DNA of 48,134 bases, from positions 1 to 48,134 of the forward strand of contig NZ_SUKF01000013.1 in the NCBI RefSeq assembly GCF_005047655.1, given 5' to 3'. The DNA comes from Sinimarinibacterium arenosum. Lineage in GTDB: Bacteria > Pseudomonadota > Gammaproteobacteria > Nevskiales > Nevskiaceae. Position numbers and translations under genes: made by a program. Below, piece by piece: positions 6,676-14,633 of the stretch. Under the pieces are notes generated by a model. The model did no database searches, had not been told where the DNA came from, and worked only from the letters and a program-made list of their open reading frames with translations. Every line of letters begins with the position of its first letter. Within the stretch, counting starts at the first letter, position 1.

Positions 6676-7896
6676 ATGTCCATCGTCGTCTATGCGGGTC
6701 TGACCGGACACGGTAAGAGCTACTCAGCCGTCGAAAACTTCGTGATTCCGGCGTTGAAGGATAAGCGCCACGTCGCGCATAACCTGGACCTTTTTGTCCC
6801 GGCGCTGAACGTCGTCTGTGGTCACGACTGCGCGCCGCTGTTGCACCAGATTCCGGCGCAGTGCTCACCTGCCGAAGTGATCGAAAAGTGCCCCGAAGGC
6901 GCCGTGATCGTCCTCGATGAGGTCTGGGAGTATTGGGCAAAGGGCCTGACGATCAACGAAATCCCGAAGGACGAGCTCCGGTTTTTCCGTAAGCATCGGC
7001 ATCGAGTTGGCGAGGACGGCATCGCCTCTGAAATGTGCCTGATCAGTCACAGCCCGACCGACGATCTGCCGTCTTTTATCCGGTCGATTGTGGACCTGAC
7101 CTACATCCACGAGAAGCACAGCGCCGTCGGCTCAAAGGGCCGTTTTCGCGTGGATGTCTACAGTCGTTGCCAGTCAGCTGAACGTCCGGCAAAAGGCAAG
7201 CTGATCCGCAAGTTGCAGGGCAAGTACCGACCCGAAGTCTGGAACTGCTACAACAGCCACACTCAGAGCAAAGCGAAGGTTCTGGGCGAAGGTGGCCTAG
7301 AGAAGATGCCAGACGCGCGCGGGAACGTCTGGAAAAGCTTCACGATGGGATCGGCCATGGCTGCGGCACTGCTGCTTCCGTTGTTGTTCTGGCTCGCGTT
7401 TCGGGCAGTCACCGGGATGGCGTCTGGCGGTGGGCTCAAAGAAAGCCATGCCGCGATAGCGGCGGAAGCGAAGCGAAACCCGACAATACCTCAACCCACA
7501 CACGGATCATCGCGGCAGGGTGCACCAGAAGCACACACAGAACTCTCCCGCGCGTCGGACAACCTGGGTGTGGTGGTCGTGTCGCCTCCGGTCGTCGTTG
7601 AAGCTCAGACCTTCGACCTGGACAGCCAGACAAGCCGGATTTGGCGGGTTGTCGGCGGCATCAAGCGCCCGGATGGCACCGGAATCGTTGTGCTGGTCAG
7701 CGCAACAGGCCGCAGGCTGATGCCGTCCGAGTCCTGCGAGCAAGATGACCTCGGCCAGTGGTCGTGCGCGCTGGATGATGGCCGTGCAACGCTTTGGAGT
7801 GGCGCTGGTGGCGGTGGACTGGACGCACGGCAAGCGCCGGGCGTCGGCGTTGGCAGTCCGCCGTTACAGGGCTCTGCGCGGGCTGTTGCTGGTTGA
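6676..7896 (+). CDS. zot: Zot-like assembly ATPase (pI-like, 406 aa)
   Basis: Inner-membrane ATPase that drives extrusion of the filament through the envelope. Residues 8-15 are the Walker A motif (GLTGHGKS), and a Walker B-like strand with acidic residues follows near residue 78 (AVIVLDEVWEYW). A single membrane span lies around residues 220-240 (MAAALLLPLLFWLAFRAV). The periplasmic C-terminal part contains two cysteines (PSESCEQDD, QWSCALDD). The order of N-terminal ATPase, span and periplasmic tail matches the Zot/pI family. It ends directly against the stop of the convergent 60-residue gene. No phage secretin is present, so a host secretin is probably used for exit. Confidence 0.9.
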   Translation: MSIVVYAGLTGHGKSYSAVENFVIPALKDKRHVAHNLDLFVPALNVVCGHDCAPLLHQIPAQCSPAEVIEKCPEGAVIVLDEVWEYWAKGLTINEIPKDELRFFRKHRHRVGEDGIASEMCLISHSPTDDLPSFIRSIVDLTYIHEKHSAVGSKGRFRVDVYSRCQSAERPAKGKLIRKLQGKYRPEVWNCYNSHTQSKAKVLGEGGLEKMPDARGNVWKSFTMGSAMAAALLLPLLFWLAFRAVTGMASGGGLKESHAAIAAEAKRNPTIPQPTHGSSRQGAPEAHTELSRASDNLGVVVVSPPVVVEAQTFDLDSQTSRIWRVVGGIKRPDGTGIVVLVSATGRRLMPSESCEQDDLGQWSCALDDGRATLWSGAGGGGLDARQAPGVGVGSPPLQGSARAVAG

Positions 7897-8079
7897 TCAG
7901 CGCAGTACAGCTACCACCAGCACGACGAGGCCTGCGGCGAGCACGACTAGAAAGTCCCAAAAGCTGAAGATCGGACCTTGTTTCTCGCGGATGATGATGA
8001 TTCTTTCGGTAATGAATTCGGGGTCATTCGCTACGGGTGGTGCCTGTGTGAATCCAGGGCGTTCTTCTTCGTTGTTCAC
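7897..8079 (-). CDS. Tail-anchored small membrane protein, severed partner of the repressor gene (60 aa)
   Basis: The protein begins with an acidic stretch (MNNEEERPGF), has a mixed middle part, and ends in a strong hydrophobic segment (FLVVLAAGLVVLVVAVL) followed by Arg. I chose the GTG at 8079 because in the excised phage circle it overlaps the reconstructed repressor stop (GTGA). In the integrated form that upstream gene lies 6 kb away at the other end of the prophage. A longer frame from a TTG at 8145 also exists. Its stop abuts the Zot stop with no gap. The gene has its own phage context but no recognised family; a role in immunity or control of secretion is only a guess. Confidence 0.55.
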   Translation of the reverse strand: MNNEEERPGFTQAPPVANDPEFITERIIIIREKQGPIFSFWDFLVVLAAGLVVLVVAVLR

Positions 8080-8144
8080 GCTGTCGCTCGCTGTGCTTTC
8101 CCGGACGGAAGCATAAGCCGCCTTTTGACCGTTCGCACTATCCA

Positions 8145-8172
8145 ATTGATCATAATGTATATTATGTTAAGT
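8145..8172 (+). other. attR: near-perfect chromosomal dif site
   Basis: XerC arm ATTGATCATAA (8145-8155), spacer TGTATA (8156-8161), XerD arm TTATGTTAAGT (8162-8172). The spacer matches E. coli dif completely and the XerD arm in 10 of 11 positions; the left arm, supplied by the phage, is more divergent. The site should still act as dif for chromosome dimer resolution in the lysogen. It places the replication terminus of the chromosome in this window. Confidence 0.88.
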
Positions 8173-8265
8173 GTTGGGTGTGCGGATGGAATTGAGTCGT
8201 GTCCTCGAAGCGACGTGCTAGCATTCGCAGGCTCTCACCCTTCGACCACATCGCACGCCAACGGC

Positions 8266-9315
8266 ATGACCGAAACCGCAGTCGATCCTTCGATCTTTGC
8301 CAACTATGTACCGCTGAACGCGCTACGGCGTGAAAGTCAGCTTGATCTCGCGCGCCACACGCGCCAGCTTCAGGCTGCGCCCGGGGACTTCCTGTTCAGG
8401 ATCGGAGATGCGGCTAAGGACGTCCTGTACGTCCTTGACGGTGAAGTGCACTTGATTGACGCTCATGGCAAGGCCCTCTCTCGCGTTCGGGCCGGTGAGC
8501 CAGCTTCATTTCATCGCCTGGCGCATCAGTCCCCGCGTACCGTCAGCGCTCGCTGCGCAACCACCGTGAAGTACATTGCCGTGGATGCCGGTTTGCTCGA
8601 TGTCATGCTGACATGGGACCAGACCGGCTCATTCGAAGTTACCGAGCTGTCCGAAGCATCATCGCAGCCCAACGACGACTGGATGACACGTCTGCTGCAG
8701 ATGCGGACGTTTCAGCTGGTGCCGCCGTCAAACCTGCAGGCAATGTTCATGCGCATGCAGCGTGTTGCCGTAGACCCGGGCACCGTGATCGTCCGTCAGG
8801 GCGACGAAGGCGATTTCTTCTACGTGCTGATCTCGGGGCGCTGCATCGTCACCCGCGAGCAATCAGGCCTCAAAGCCGTACGGCTGGCGGAACTCGAATC
8901 CGGCGCCTGTTTTGGTGAAGAAGCGCTGATTTCGAACGACCGCCGCAACGCGTCGGTGACGGCGCTCACTCGGTGCGAGCTGATGCGTCTGAGCAAAGCC
9001 GACTTCCAGAAGCTGCTGAATGAGCCACTTTCGCGACGTTTGAGCCTCGCGCAGGCTCAACAGAAAGTCGCTGATGGAAATGCGCGGTGGCTGGATGTGC
9101 GCCTTCCCAGCGAGTTCCAGACGGGGCACATGCCAAACGCGCTGAATCTGCCTTTGTACATGCTGCGCATGAAGCTTTCGCAGCTTGACACGGCAACCAC
9201 CTGGATTGCGTGTTGCGACACCGGGCGACGCAGCTCAGTGGCAACGTTTGTGCTGACGCAGAAAGGCTACGACGCCTACCTGCTCGACCAAGGACTCCCG
9301 GTACTGGGAAACTAG
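8266..9315 (+). CDS. Tandem cyclic-nucleotide-binding domains fused to rhodanese (349 aa)
   Basis: Three domains are visible. A first CRP-like beta-barrel (about residues 10-130) is degenerate in its phosphate cassette. A second (about 140-260) has a good cassette with GACFGEEALISNDRRNASVTA. The rhodanese domain (about 265-349) has the motif ACCDTGRRSS, containing the likely persulfide-carrying cysteine, preceded by WLDVRLPSEF. There is no DNA-binding domain, so this is a cNMP-controlled sulfur-handling or signalling protein rather than a CRP regulator. I start it at the ATG at 8266, because the frame further upstream crosses dif into phage sequence. It converges on pilZ. The substrate is unknown. 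Confidence 0.82.
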   Translation: MTETAVDPSIFANYVPLNALRRESQLDLARHTRQLQAAPGDFLFRIGDAAKDVLYVLDGEVHLIDAHGKALSRVRAGEPASFHRLAHQSPRTVSARCATTVKYIAVDAGLLDVMLTWDQTGSFEVTELSEASSQPNDDWMTRLLQMRTFQLVPPSNLQAMFMRMQRVAVDPGTVIVRQGDEGDFFYVLISGRCIVTREQSGLKAVRLAELESGACFGEEALISNDRRNASVTALTRCELMRLSKADFQKLLNEPLSRRLSLAQAQQKVADGNARWLDVRLPSEFQTGHMPNALNLPLYMLRMKLSQLDTATTWIACCDTGRRSSVATFVLTQKGYDAYLLDQGLPVLGN

Positions 9316-9329
9316 CCGGCCAGCACTGC

Positions 9330-9689
9330 CTACATCGTATGCGTCGGGCGATCCGCGCCCAATGCTCCGGCCAGCAAAGCCTCGATTTTCTTCTGCGTGC
9401 TACCGCCATCCTGGGCGCTGAACTGCACGCCAATTCCTTGTGCGCGCTTGTTCTGCGCGCCTTTGGGCGTGACCCAGACAACCTTGCCCGCGACCGGGAT
9501 TCGCTCCGGATTTTCCATCAAGGTCAACAAAATGAAGACCTCATCCCCAAGGCGATAATCCTTGTTGGTCGGGATGAACAAGCCGCCGTTCTTGATGAAC
9601 GGCATGTAGGCGACGTACAGCGCCGACTTGTCCTTGATATTCAGCGTCAGGATGCCGGGCTGAGAACCGGTCCTGGGCGGGCTACTCAT
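9330..9689 (-). CDS. pilZ: Type IV pilus PilZ-domain protein (119 aa)
   Basis: A small stand-alone PilZ protein, of the type required for type IV pilus assembly in Pseudomonas and Xanthomonas, where PilZ contacts PilB and FimX. Visible features are NGGLFIPT, corresponding to the domain's N-G-G-[LI]-[FC] segment, and the following KVVWVTP and GIGVQF strands. The N-terminal RxxxR di-GMP-binding loop is not apparent, as is typical of this pilus-type subgroup that does not bind c-di-GMP. It is last in the leftward run after holB, as in Pseudomonas aeruginosa (tmk-holB-pilZ). Filamentous phages often use type IV pili as receptors. Confidence 0.85.
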   Translation of the reverse strand: MSSPPRTGSQPGILTLNIKDKSALYVAYMPFIKNGGLFIPTNKDYRLGDEVFILLTLMENPERIPVAGKVVWVTPKGAQNKRAQGIGVQFSAQDGGSTQKKIEALLAGALGADRPTHTM

Positions 9690-9775
9690 GCGTCGAATTC
9701 CCCTGGGACGATACGCATCATTGAATTGCGCTCACTCTACCCGATTTATGCGATCACGCCGACGGCCAACAGTGC

Positions 9776-10813
9776 TCAATTGCCGACGATCCGCGGCCCG
9801 ACCCGCAGCCAGCTCACCAACAGCGATTCCAGCAGTAGCTGCGGCTGCGCATTGCCGCCACTAAGCCGAAGCGCTTCGGTGATCTCGTTAAGCATCTTCT
9901 CGAAAGCGTCACGCTGCGTCAGATCCGAGCGCTGCAGCACCGCCTCGCGAAACTGGTGGGCAATCCACGACCATGCCCATTGCAGATGCTCCGCCAGCGC
10001 TTCACGATCGACACTCGCAGCTGCAGACACCGGATCCTGTCGTCGCCGCGCAACGGCAAGCCACATCTCGCGCCAGGCATGCCGCAGCGATACGCCATCG
10101 CCACTGGCAAGCTGTAGCGCTGTCAACGGCGCGCCATAGCCCTGTATCAGGGCATCTGCGTCATCGTGCCCGAGCTGCTGTGCAAGCCACTGTTGTGCGA
10201 CTTCGGTCTCCGGCGCCGTGAACCGTATTTTCTGGCAACGGCTGCGCAGGGTCGCCGGCAACGCTTGCGGACGCTCCGAAATCAGGATCATCTGCGTACC
10301 TGGCGGAGGCTCTTCGATGGTCTTCAGCAAGGCGTTAACGCTAGCCGTATTCAAGGCATCTGCACGATCCACGATAGCGACGCGCTGATGCCCGTAATGC
10401 GAGGAAATGCCAAGCCGCTCGATCAGCATGCGAGCCGCGTCAATGGAAATATCGCGACGCTTGCGCTCTGCTTCGGGCTGCCAGTGAATCAGTCCCTGGG
10501 CGTGCTGCCCGTTCGGCGTCAGCGCCAGCCCCAACAATCCGTCGGTCCCCAGCAACAATGCATTTGGATGAGCGCCCACTGCAAGTTGCACACAGCTTCT
10601 ACAGCTTCCGCAAGCGTAGCCGCTGCGATTTTCGCAAACCAAATAAGCTGCCAGCGCGCGTGCAAACCAGCGTTTACCAATGCCCACCGGTCCCTGCAGC
10701 AGCAATGCGTGTGGCAGCTGCTGTTGCAGCACCAGCGCGGTCAGATCAAGCCACAATGCTGCCTGCCACGGCAGCGGCTTGCGCAAGTCCTCCGGACGCA
10801 CGTCCACACTCAC
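9776..10813 (-). CDS. holB: DNA polymerase III delta' subunit (345 aa)
   Basis: Clamp-loader subunit that helps load the beta clamp at the replication fork. The N-terminal AAA+ fold shows a P-loop-like sequence (GPVGIGKRWFA). The zinc-binding cysteines follow (LVCENRSGYACGSCRSC), typical for delta'. The sensor-1-like region (IEEPPPGTQMILI) and RSRCQKI occur at the expected places. The C-terminal part is the helical oligomerisation domain. The start overlaps the tmk stop by four bases, so the pair is co-translated. The length is normal for the family. Confidence 0.93.
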   Translation of the reverse strand: MSVDVRPEDLRKPLPWQAALWLDLTALVLQQQLPHALLLQGPVGIGKRWFARALAAYLVCENRSGYACGSCRSCVQLAVGAHPNALLLGTDGLLGLALTPNGQHAQGLIHWQPEAERKRRDISIDAARMLIERLGISSHYGHQRVAIVDRADALNTASVNALLKTIEEPPPGTQMILISERPQALPATLRSRCQKIRFTAPETEVAQQWLAQQLGHDDADALIQGYGAPLTALQLASGDGVSLRHAWREMWLAVARRRQDPVSAAASVDREALAEHLQWAWSWIAHQFREAVLQRSDLTQRDAFEKMLNEITEALRLSGGNAQPQLLLESLLVSWLRVGPRIVGN

Positions 10814-11424
10814 AGGCGGACCTCCAGCGCTGCGGCAATCTGGGCCTGGACCTGTTCCAGTGACCGACTTGCATCGATCACCGCAATCCGCCCGGGCTCG
10901 TCGCTGGCACGTTGAAGAAAACGCTGACGAACCTGCGTCATGAACCCCAACGTTTCTGCCTCAAAGCGATTGACCTGCCCTCGCGCATGCGCACGGGCCA
11001 GACCGATGTCGGGCGGCAGGTCGAGCAGCAGCGTTAGATCGGGCTTGCGCCCCGCCAGCACCAAGGATTCCAGCGCCAGAAGGTGCTGATCCGACACGCC
11101 CTTGGCCCCCTGGTAGGCGTAGCTTGAATCTGCGAATCGATCGCATACCACATCGTCTCCGGCGGCAAGGCGCGGTTCAATCTTGTGCTGAAGATGTGCT
11201 GACCGCGCCGCGTACATGAGCAGCACTTCGGTCTGCGGTGTAACGCCTTCGCCCCAGTCCGACAGCACCAGCTGTCGAATGGCTTCCGCCTGCGGGGTGC
11301 CACCCGGTTCTCGCGTTACGCAGACATTGCGCCCCCGCTGCTCCAGCCACTCGCAGACAAACCGAACCTGCGTCGATTTGCCCGCCCCCTCCCCGCCTTC
11401 CAGTGTAATCAGCCGACCGCGCAT
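10810..11424 (-). CDS. tmk: Thymidylate kinase (204 aa)
   Basis: Phosphorylates dTMP to dTDP for DNA synthesis. The P-loop is EGGEGAGKST at residues 8-17. The nucleotide-binding DRFADSSYAYQG motif lies near residue 92, and the lid region is Arg-rich (ARAHARGQVNRFE). Length and motif order match the bacterial enzyme. It lies between mltG and holB, a frequent gammaproteobacterial order, and overlaps holB by ATGA. The start ATG encodes MRGRLITLEGG as expected. Confidence 0.95.
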   Translation of the reverse strand: MRGRLITLEGGEGAGKSTQVRFVCEWLEQRGRNVCVTREPGGTPQAEAIRQLVLSDWGEGVTPQTEVLLMYAARSAHLQHKIEPRLAAGDDVVCDRFADSSYAYQGAKGVSDQHLLALESLVLAGRKPDLTLLLDLPPDIGLARAHARGQVNRFEAETLGFMTQVRQRFLQRASDEPGRIAVIDASRSLEQVQAQIAAALEVRL

Positions 11425-11445
11425 GGCTCAGAGCTTAGCGGTTTT

Positions 11446-12447
11446 TCATTTTTTCAACTGATAACGACGCACCGCCGCTTCGTGCTGATCCAGGGTGTCT
11501 GAAAACGCATGCGTGCCATCGCCGCGAGCGACGAAAAACAGCGCTTTGCCTTCCGCTGGGTGCAGTGCTGCATACAAGGCTGCACGCCCAGGCAGGCAAA
11601 TCGGGGTCGGCGGCAGTCCGTTTCGGGTATAAGTGTTGTACGGCGTATCCGCCAGCAGATCGCGCTTGCGCAAATTGCCGTCGAATGCGGAGCCCAAGCC
11701 ATAGATGACAGTCGGATCAGTCTGAAGCCGCATTCCCAACTGGAGACGCCGCACAAACACCCCGGCAATCTGGGCGCGCTCGGATGCATCACCCGTTTCC
11801 TTTTCTACGATGGACGCCATGATCAGGGCTTCGTCCGCTGAAGCGTAGGGCAGATCCGACGCACGCTGATCCCAGGCCTGCTGCAATGCCGTAGTCATGG
11901 TGTCGTAGGCGCGTCGAATCACCGCGATGTCGGTGGTGCCGGAGGGAAAGTGATAGGTATCTGGAAACAACCGCCCCTCGAGCGATCCAACCTCGACGCC
12001 CAGCTGCTGCAGAATGGCAGCCTCGGCGGCATCACCCAAGGTTTGCTGGATATTGGGATGCTCACGAATTGCTGACAGGGCCTGACGGAAAGTCCACCCC
12101 TCAAGCAGTCGCAATTGATACGACACAGTCTTGCCTGACTCGAACAACTGCAGAGCCTGCAACGCCGTCATTCCCGGGCTCAATGGATACTCGCCAGCCT
12201 TGATGCGCGTCCCCAGGCCGGTCATCCGTGCATAGGTCCGCAGATACAGCGTGTTGCGCTGTGGCGACACCAGCCACTGTCGCTCCTGAAGCGTCTCCAG
12301 CACCGCCGACAGCGTTTGTCCCGGCGTAATTGTCAGCGTTGTATTCGCGCCGAGATTCATCGGAGCGTCCAGCACTCGGCGAACGTCGCTCGCAAACAAG
12401 GCTGCTGCCCCCAGGAAAACCACAAAAATCAGTAGCAGACGTTTCAC
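11446..12447 (-). CDS. mltG: Endolytic murein transglycosylase MltG (333 aa)
   Basis: Inner-membrane lytic transglycosylase that cuts nascent glycan strands and sets their length. The GTG start at 12447 overlaps the pabC stop (GTGA). It gives the expected N-terminal membrane anchor (VKRLLLIFVVFLGAAALF). The LysM-like domain follows, then the YceG catalytic domain with ASIVEKETG, where the first Glu is the catalytic acid. The terminal part has TPYNTYTRNGLPPTPI, highly conserved in the family. A longer frame reading into pabC was rejected. Confidence 0.93.
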   Translation of the reverse strand: MKRLLLIFVVFLGAAALFASDVRRVLDAPMNLGANTTLTITPGQTLSAVLETLQERQWLVSPQRNTLYLRTYARMTGLGTRIKAGEYPLSPGMTALQALQLFESGKTVSYQLRLLEGWTFRQALSAIREHPNIQQTLGDAAEAAILQQLGVEVGSLEGRLFPDTYHFPSGTTDIAVIRRAYDTMTTALQQAWDQRASDLPYASADEALIMASIVEKETGDASERAQIAGVFVRRLQLGMRLQTDPTVIYGLGSAFDGNLRKRDLLADTPYNTYTRNGLPPTPICLPGRAALYAALHPAEGKALFFVARGDGTHAFSDTLDQHEAAVRRYQLKK

Positions 12448-13274
12448 AGGTTCAATGAATGACGTGGATGAGACAGACGCGACCAAAGCTGGCGCGCGTG
12501 CAGGCCTGGACTGGGCCATTCACGCGTGCCGCACCGCCGCAGAGGAACAATTCCTGTCAGTGAATTGCAAATGAATGCCTCGTCACATTCCAGAAACTCA
12601 GACCAGGGCAAATCGACACACTCAATTGCCCAGTCCAGAGATGCGCAGGTCTCGATGACGCGCTGCCGCATGACCCCGGCAACGCCGCACCGCTCCAGGT
12701 TTGGCGTTCGCAGCTTGTTACCCGCGACACAAAACACATTGCTGCGGGTGCCGGAAATCAGCAGCCCGCGCGTATCGAGCATCAACGCCTCGCCAATGGT
12801 GTCAGGCCAGTGCCGTGACGCCATCACCTGCTCTAGGCGATTCAGATGCTTGACGCCTGCAAGTGCGGGCTGATCGCCAAGACGGATATCACTGAGCATG
12901 ACGTCGATGCCAGCCGCCGGTGCCTGTGCGCCCCCTGCAGACTCGGAAGTGACCATAACGAGCCGGTCCGATGCATCCGTGGTTGGCGCATATCCGCGGC
13001 TTTGCCAACGCCGCACCACCAAAACCTTGGCACTGGCCCAGACATGCCCTGCCGACAACAGCGCGAGTTCTGAAAGGAGATCTGCCTCTGCCGGCGGCTG
13101 CAAGCCCAGAACGGCGCAGTCGGCACAGAGCTTTGACCAGTGATGCGTCCAGTCCACAACGATGCCATCGACGATCAGCATCGTGCGAAATACACCGTCT
13201 CCGTAGTGCAGACCGCGCGACCGAGCATGCGCATCATCCTCCGGACGACCGTTGAACAGTGCAATAGCGCTCAT
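12444..13274 (-). CDS. pabC: Aminodeoxychorismate lyase (276 aa)
   Basis: PLP-dependent lyase that converts 4-amino-4-deoxychorismate to p-aminobenzoate and pyruvate in folate synthesis. It belongs to the branched-chain aminotransferase fold type IV. The N-terminal signature is SRGLHYGDGVFRT. The PLP lysine is probably that of VKHLNRLEQV near residue 150, and the cofactor phosphate loop includes TRSNVFCV. It overlaps pabB on one side and mltG on the other by four bases each, forming a tight pabB-pabC-mltG unit. Confidence 0.92.
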   Translation of the reverse strand: MSAIALFNGRPEDDAHARSRGLHYGDGVFRTMLIVDGIVVDWTHHWSKLCADCAVLGLQPPAEADLLSELALLSAGHVWASAKVLVVRRWQSRGYAPTTDASDRLVMVTSESAGGAQAPAAGIDVMLSDIRLGDQPALAGVKHLNRLEQVMASRHWPDTIGEALMLDTRGLLISGTRSNVFCVAGNKLRTPNLERCGVAGVMRQRVIETCASLDWAIECVDLPWSEFLECDEAFICNSLTGIVPLRRCGTREWPSPGLHARQLWSRLSHPRHSLNL

Positions 13275-14617
13275 TGCACCGGCTCCAGTGCCAGCAGCAT
13301 GCCTCGCGCCTTCGCTCGGGTTTCCTCAAGTTCCGCGCCCGGCTCGGAATCGGCAACGATGCCCGCTCCGGCTCGAAAATAGACCCGCCCCGGCTCCCAG
13401 ATCAGACTGCGGATCAGAATGTTGCTGTCGAGCTGACCGTCACGTGATAGATACCCCAGACTGCCGGTGTACGCGCCACGTCCCTCGCCTTCCAGCTCGG
13501 CAATGATCTGCATTGCACGCACTTTGGGACAGCCCGTGATGGTGCCCCCGGGAAAGACCGCACGCAGAGCCGCTGCGGGACCAACCCCGCTGCGCAGACG
13601 GCCACGCACATTCGACACGATGTGATGCACATGCGCATAGCTCTCCAGCGCCATCAGCTCGCTGACCTCGATGCTCCCCGGCTCGCACACCCGGCCCAGG
13701 TCGTTGCGCTCCAGATCGATCAGCATCACGTGTTCGGCGCGCTCCTTCAGGTTGGCAATCAAGACGGCGCGAAGTTGCGCGTCTTCAGCCGCATCTGCAC
13801 TGCGGCGCCGTGTGCCCGCGATGGGTCGCGTCTGCGCCCAGCCTTCGGCAAGCTGCAACAGGCGCTCCGGCGACGAACTGATCACCGCGGCGCCGTCCCA
13901 CTGCAACAGACCCGCAAACGGCGCCGGATTGCTTTGACGCAGTTGCCGGTACAAATGCCCCGGTTGCACCTCGCGGGCCAGGGTGGCGTCCCAACGTCGT
14001 GACAGATTGATCTGAAAGGTGTCGCCTGCGCTCAGCCATGCGAGGATGCGCCGCACTCCGTCCTCGAATGCCCGGGCATCCTGCTCATGCACCGCCAGGG
14101 CCGATGCGCGAGGCGCCACCTCGAAATCCTCGGCGTTGAGCAGGTCCTCGCGCATTTGCGCCAGCACCTGCTCGGAGCGTTCTGACAATAGATGAAGTTG
14201 GCCTGTGCTTCGATCATGCATAATCGCAGCGTAACTGCGTACCGCCAGCGCGTCCGGCAAACGACTGGGATTCTGCGGCAACCTCAGCTGCGGTTCGACC
14301 CAGTGCGCGGCCTCATAGCCCAGCAGGAAAAACCAGCCACCGCAGAACGGCAGGTCTTCGACACGCTCCACACCAGGTTGGAGCGCGACAAGACGATCAA
14401 GCACATCGAAGAAGTTGTCTGTCGCGCGATTAACGCCAGCGCCGCTGAGACGACCGTTCCGCCCAACGAGCACTTCGCCTGGGTCCGCAAACAGGATGTC
14501 CCAACGTCCTGACTGAGGATGCCCGGCCACGCTTTCCAGCAGGAGTGGATAGCGCTGCGGGAAGCGCTCGTGCAATACCAATAAATCCGGCCCGGCCGGC
14601 AGCTGCGCACGCCACAT
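13271..14617 (-). CDS. pabB: Aminodeoxychorismate synthase component I (448 aa)
   Basis: Chorismate-utilising enzyme; with glutaminase PabA it makes 4-amino-4-deoxychorismate. The C-terminal chorismate-binding domain shows DTFQINLSRRWDA, MLIDLERNDLGRV, FPGGTITGCPKVRAM and the last helix region EETRAKARGM. The motif usually written PIKGT in PabB is PIAGT here (residues near 275), as in anthranilate synthase TrpE. The operon with pabC favours PabB. I start at the ATG 17 bases after the fabF stop (protein MWRAQLPAG); a longer frame would run into fabF. PabA is not in the window. Confidence 0.88.
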   Translation of the reverse strand: MWRAQLPAGPDLLVLHERFPQRYPLLLESVAGHPQSGRWDILFADPGEVLVGRNGRLSGAGVNRATDNFFDVLDRLVALQPGVERVEDLPFCGGWFFLLGYEAAHWVEPQLRLPQNPSRLPDALAVRSYAAIMHDRSTGQLHLLSERSEQVLAQMREDLLNAEDFEVAPRASALAVHEQDARAFEDGVRRILAWLSAGDTFQINLSRRWDATLAREVQPGHLYRQLRQSNPAPFAGLLQWDGAAVISSSPERLLQLAEGWAQTRPIAGTRRRSADAAEDAQLRAVLIANLKERAEHVMLIDLERNDLGRVCEPGSIEVSELMALESYAHVHHIVSNVRGRLRSGVGPAAALRAVFPGGTITGCPKVRAMQIIAELEGEGRGAYTGSLGYLSRDGQLDSNILIRSLIWEPGRVYFRAGAGIVADSEPGAELEETRAKARGMLLALEPVQ

Positions 14618-14633
14618 GGTGCGCCTGCGAAAC

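Larger units (their letters stand above)
1450..8161 (+). mobile_element. Inovirus (filamentous phage) prophage at dif, about 6.7 kb
   Basis: The element is bounded by dif-like sites whose spacers begin 6,706 bp apart, a normal inovirus genome size. Gene order is the classical modular one: repressor (leftward), operators, small early genes, HUH replication initiator, ssDNA-binding protein, small membrane proteins, major coat, adsorption protein, pVI-like protein and Zot. No integrase or transposase is encoded, so integration must use host XerC/XerD, as established for CTX-phi and the Xanthomonas phages Cf1 and phi-Lf. All core genes are intact and mostly overlap by one to four bases. The prophage looks complete and potentially active. 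Confidence 0.92.

Noticed and set aside
7978-8265. Long upstream extension of the cNMP-rhodanese frame
   Set aside because: It runs through attR into phage DNA antisense to the 60-residue protein, so it is an accident of integration. The ATG at 8266 gives a sensible N-terminus.
9210-10139. 309-codon plus-strand frame opposite pilZ and holB
   Set aside because: It overlaps two clearly identified genes on the other strand and shows the Arg/Ser-rich composition of shadow frames.
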